Assembly: GCA_023386155.1 (NCBI GenBank)
Contig: JAEWKH010000053.1
Coordinates: 1 to 53,545 of the forward strand
Length of the DNA stretch: 53,545 nucleotides
Direction of reading: 5' to 3'
From: Pseudomonadota bacterium
Lineage (GTDB): Bacteria; Pseudomonadota; Alphaproteobacteria; Rhizobiales; Beijerinckiaceae
The notes beneath the pieces are model-generated. The model was not told the DNA's origin, searched no databases, and saw only the letters and a list, made by a program, of their open reading frames with translations. The translations under genes were made by a program, and so were the position numbers. Position 1 is the stretch's first letter; each line of letters starts with the position of its first letter. Positions 51,583-53,545 of this stretch are shown piece by piece.

Positions 51583-52479
51583 ATGCGCACGATCTCGCCC
51601 TCGGATCTGATGCCGTTCCTGGCGCTCGCGCGGCACCGGAGCTTCCGCCGCGCGGCCGGCGAGATGGGCTGCACCCCCTCCGCCCTGAGCCACGCCTTGA
51701 AGTCGCTTGAGGAGCGGCTGGATTTGCGGCTGTTCAACCGGACGACCCGCAGCGTCGCCCTGACCGAGGCGGGTGAGCGCTTGCTCGCGCGCGTTGCCCC
51801 GGCCTTCGAGGACATCGACGCGGCCCTGGACGATCTCAACAGCCTCCGCGGGGCTCCCGTCGGCCGGCTGCGGTTCAACGCGGCACGGGTATCGGCCAAG
51901 ACGGCGCTCCTGCCGATCACGGCAAGGTTCCTAGAACGGTATCCGGAGATTACGGTCGAGATCGTGGTCGAGGACGACCTCGTCGATATGGTATCCGAGG
52001 GCTTCGATGCCGGCATCCGGTTTGGGGAGGTCATCGCCCAGGACATGATCGCCATCCCGATCGGGCCGCGCCAGCGATCGGCGATCGTGGCAGCACCTGC
52101 GTTGTTCGAGCGGCATCCGAAGCCCACCGTTCCCGAACATCTCAAGAGCCTGCCGTGCCTGGGGCTGCGTTTCGCCAGCGGGCGACTTTACACCTGGGAA
52201 TTCGAACGTGGAGGTGTCGAGGTGAGTGTCGAGGTCTCAGGTCCGCTGATCGTTGGCGATCAGGACATGATGGTCGATGCTGCGCTCCTTGGCACGGGCA
52301 TAGCCTACGCCTTTGAGGAACAGGTTGAAGCGCACATCCGAGAGGGACGGCTCGTGCGGGTTCTCGAAGACTGGTGCCCCTATTACAGCGGCTTTTACCT
52401 TTACTATCCCAGCCGCCGGCAGATGCCGTCGGCCCTGCGCGCCTTCGTTGATTTCGTCAGGGTAGCTCATCTCGAATGA
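51583..52479 (+). CDS. LysR-family regulator
   Basis: A 298-residue LysR regulator. The DNA-binding domain has FLALARHRSFRRAAGEMGCT and PSALSHALKSLEERLDLRLF (about 12-52), then NRTTRSVALTEAGERLL. The effector domain begins GRLRFNAARVSAKTALLPI and includes DAGIRFGEVIAQDMIAIPIG, the pattern of the CrgA/PecT-like branch. It is divergent from the SDR at 50630 and is probably its regulator. The end of the gene at 52479 is followed by 243 bases without a convincing gene. Confidence 0.9.
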   Translation: MRTISPSDLMPFLALARHRSFRRAAGEMGCTPSALSHALKSLEERLDLRLFNRTTRSVALTEAGERLLARVAPAFEDIDAALDDLNSLRGAPVGRLRFNAARVSAKTALLPITARFLERYPEITVEIVVEDDLVDMVSEGFDAGIRFGEVIAQDMIAIPIGPRQRSAIVAAPALFERHPKPTVPEHLKSLPCLGLRFASGRLYTWEFERGGVEVSVEVSGPLIVGDQDMMVDAALLGTGIAYAFEEQVEAHIREGRLVRVLEDWCPYYSGFYLYYPSRRQMPSALRAFVDFVRVAHLE

Positions 52480-52722
52480 TCCCATCGGGCCATGTGACCG
52501 GGGCGGTTGGGTGGTGGTAGGCGCGTTGGATGTCTGGGTCGGGTCAAACTGAGCCGTTGGGCGTAGCCATATGAAAGTCAGCTTACCCCATGATTGCCGA
52601 ACCGTCTTCCTGGATGGCGAGCACTCCATCCAAGAATTCTCCCGAACGGCCGAGGACTTCCAGTCGCCCCGTGCCGATCTCGTCGAGGCCGAGACGGGTC
52701 CTCGCCCGCCATCGAATGGGAG

Positions 52723-53545
52723 TCAATTCATGCCATAGAGTCGTCTCGAATAGCGCCGCACTTCATCATCTGCCCCATCCTCAAGCTCACCAAGGTAAGC
52801 AAGGAACTCCTCCCGCGTATTCAGGGAGAAGATGCGAGCCCGTAGCTTCAACTCGTCATGTAGGGGCGCCTCCCTGAGCAGGCCAGCGCATTCCTTGTCG
52901 AGGAACATCGCGTCTACGTAGGGAGCGTAAGAAGCGATGGCATGCACGTCGTTCATGAAGCCTCGAGTTGGCAGCTTGCGCTGCCCCGCCACGATCTTCC
53001 TTGCGATTGCGGCGAACGGGTACGCGGTAATCCGATGGCGAGGCTGCCCCCGGTTGCCGGGCCACTGCCAGAACTTCACTACCTCGACTATGGCTGCGGC
53101 TTGATCCGGTCCGCTGACCGATTGGTGCCCCGGCGGAGACCATCAGCAAACTGACTGTAGTCCGCGTTCACGAAGACGCGCATGTCCGGGAGTCAAGTGT
53201 TGCGCCGGGTACGCAATACGTCGTCCACGTCAGTTGAGAAGGTCGGGCCTCGGTTCTGGCGATATGCGGTAAAGCATTCCCAGACCTGCATAAGGGTAAC
53301 CTCGTCGGTATCGATGAACGAAGCAGTTCCACCGATGGCTTCGCTGGCATTACGAAATTCCTTCGGGAAGGGGGGACGATCGTCTCACCGGAATGGACAT
53401 CCGAAGTCGGGAACACGGCTTGCTGCAACAGCAACACACGTCGCACCTTGCCGTAGAGTTCCTGCCAGAAGCCGTCATGCGCATCGGCCCGTCGTGTCGC
53501 TGCCTTGACCTTGAAGAGTTCACTGAATGCGATCTGGTCGAGGTT
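52723..53545 (-). pseudogene. Decayed gene at the right edge (two frameshifts, one stop)
   Basis: Read leftwards from the window end, protein-like sequence continues through three frames. Segment 1 (NLDQIAFSELFKVKAATRRA) loses its frame at a run of six C (53375-53370); with one more C it continues as FRNASEAIGGTASFIDTDEV. This stops at TGA (53195-53193) and resumes in frame as LPDMRVFVNADYSQFADGLR. A missing base near 53,099 then shifts the frame to EVVKFWQWPGNRGQPRHRI, which runs to the stop at 52723 (ending SRRLYGMN). The parts fit one protein of at least 270 residues, cut by the window edge. I do not recognise the family. GC is lower: 32 of 60 bases at 53281-53340, against 43 of 60 at 22081-22140. 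Confidence 0.6.

Noticed and set aside
52571..52738. Small plus-strand frame MKVSLPHDCRTVFLDG between lysR and the decayed gene
   Set aside because: No Shine-Dalgarno or recognisable domain, and its end overlaps the decayed minus-strand gene. Possibly a remnant, not supportable as a gene.
1..53545. CRISPR arrays, rRNA genes, intact tRNA genes and intact transposase or integrase genes
   Set aside because: I looked for regular direct repeats, rRNA-like stretches, full cloverleaf patterns and DDE or tyrosine-recombinase motifs and saw none beyond the tRNA-Arg fragment.

Overview
The window is GC-rich DNA from a Hyphomicrobiales-type alphaproteobacterium, most likely Methylobacteriaceae (Microvirga-like). 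The clues are a cyclic beta-glucan exporter of the NdvA type beside a BclA/YddA-type peptide transporter, a squalene-based (C30) carotenoid operon, promoter sequences that fit the alphaproteobacterial stress sigma factor EcfG, and palindromic intergenic repeats of the kind scattered through such genomes. The genus is inference; the order-level placement is firmer.

Left part (1-16,003), mainly envelope functions. An epoxide-hydrolase-like enzyme and ndvA overlap by ATGA, and a second ABC transporter of the BclA/YddA class lies upstream on the same strand. A CAP-domain lipoprotein and a large MscS channel form another ATGA-linked pair. A small membrane protein has its own EcfG-type promoter and terminator. 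A GH2 glycosidase converges on a galactofuranose pair (UDP-galactopyranose mutase plus glycosyltransferase). Then come a PHA-system protein, two small unknown proteins and the lipoprotein RlpA.

Centre (16,292-26,830), one nine-gene plus-strand operon. It encodes two CrtN-type desaturases, a DUF2141 protein, a methyltransferase, an acyltransferase, a GT2 glycosyltransferase, a single protein that fuses HpnC and HpnD, HpnE, and IspH. Together these can make the C5 precursors, build squalene through presqualene diphosphate and hydroxysqualene, desaturate it, and probably methylate, glycosylate and acylate the product. Most junctions overlap by ATGA. A MATE exporter converges on the operon.

Right of it (28,301-35,913): an amidoligase/GATase pair behind an EcfG-type promoter, a hybrid kinase with a degenerate ATP site, a secreted GH3 beta-glucosidase, a DUF1275 (YoaK) protein and a DUF1206 membrane protein, separated by palindromic repeats.

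From 35,939 to the window edge the content looks accessory. The boundary is a 45-nt 3' fragment of tRNA-Arg(CCT), broken exactly at the anticodon loop, the classic scar of tyrosine-integrase insertion. Beyond it lie a stop-interrupted ORF cut by a repeat, three paralogous AraC regulators that share an upstream sequence element, a LysR/azoreductase pair, a Tat-targeted PaoABC-type molybdenum aldehyde oxidoreductase with its XdhC chaperone, an AraC/SDR pair, a second epoxide-hydrolase-like enzyme, an SDR/LysR pair, and a decayed gene at the right edge. The intact tRNA and integrase would be expected beyond 53,545.
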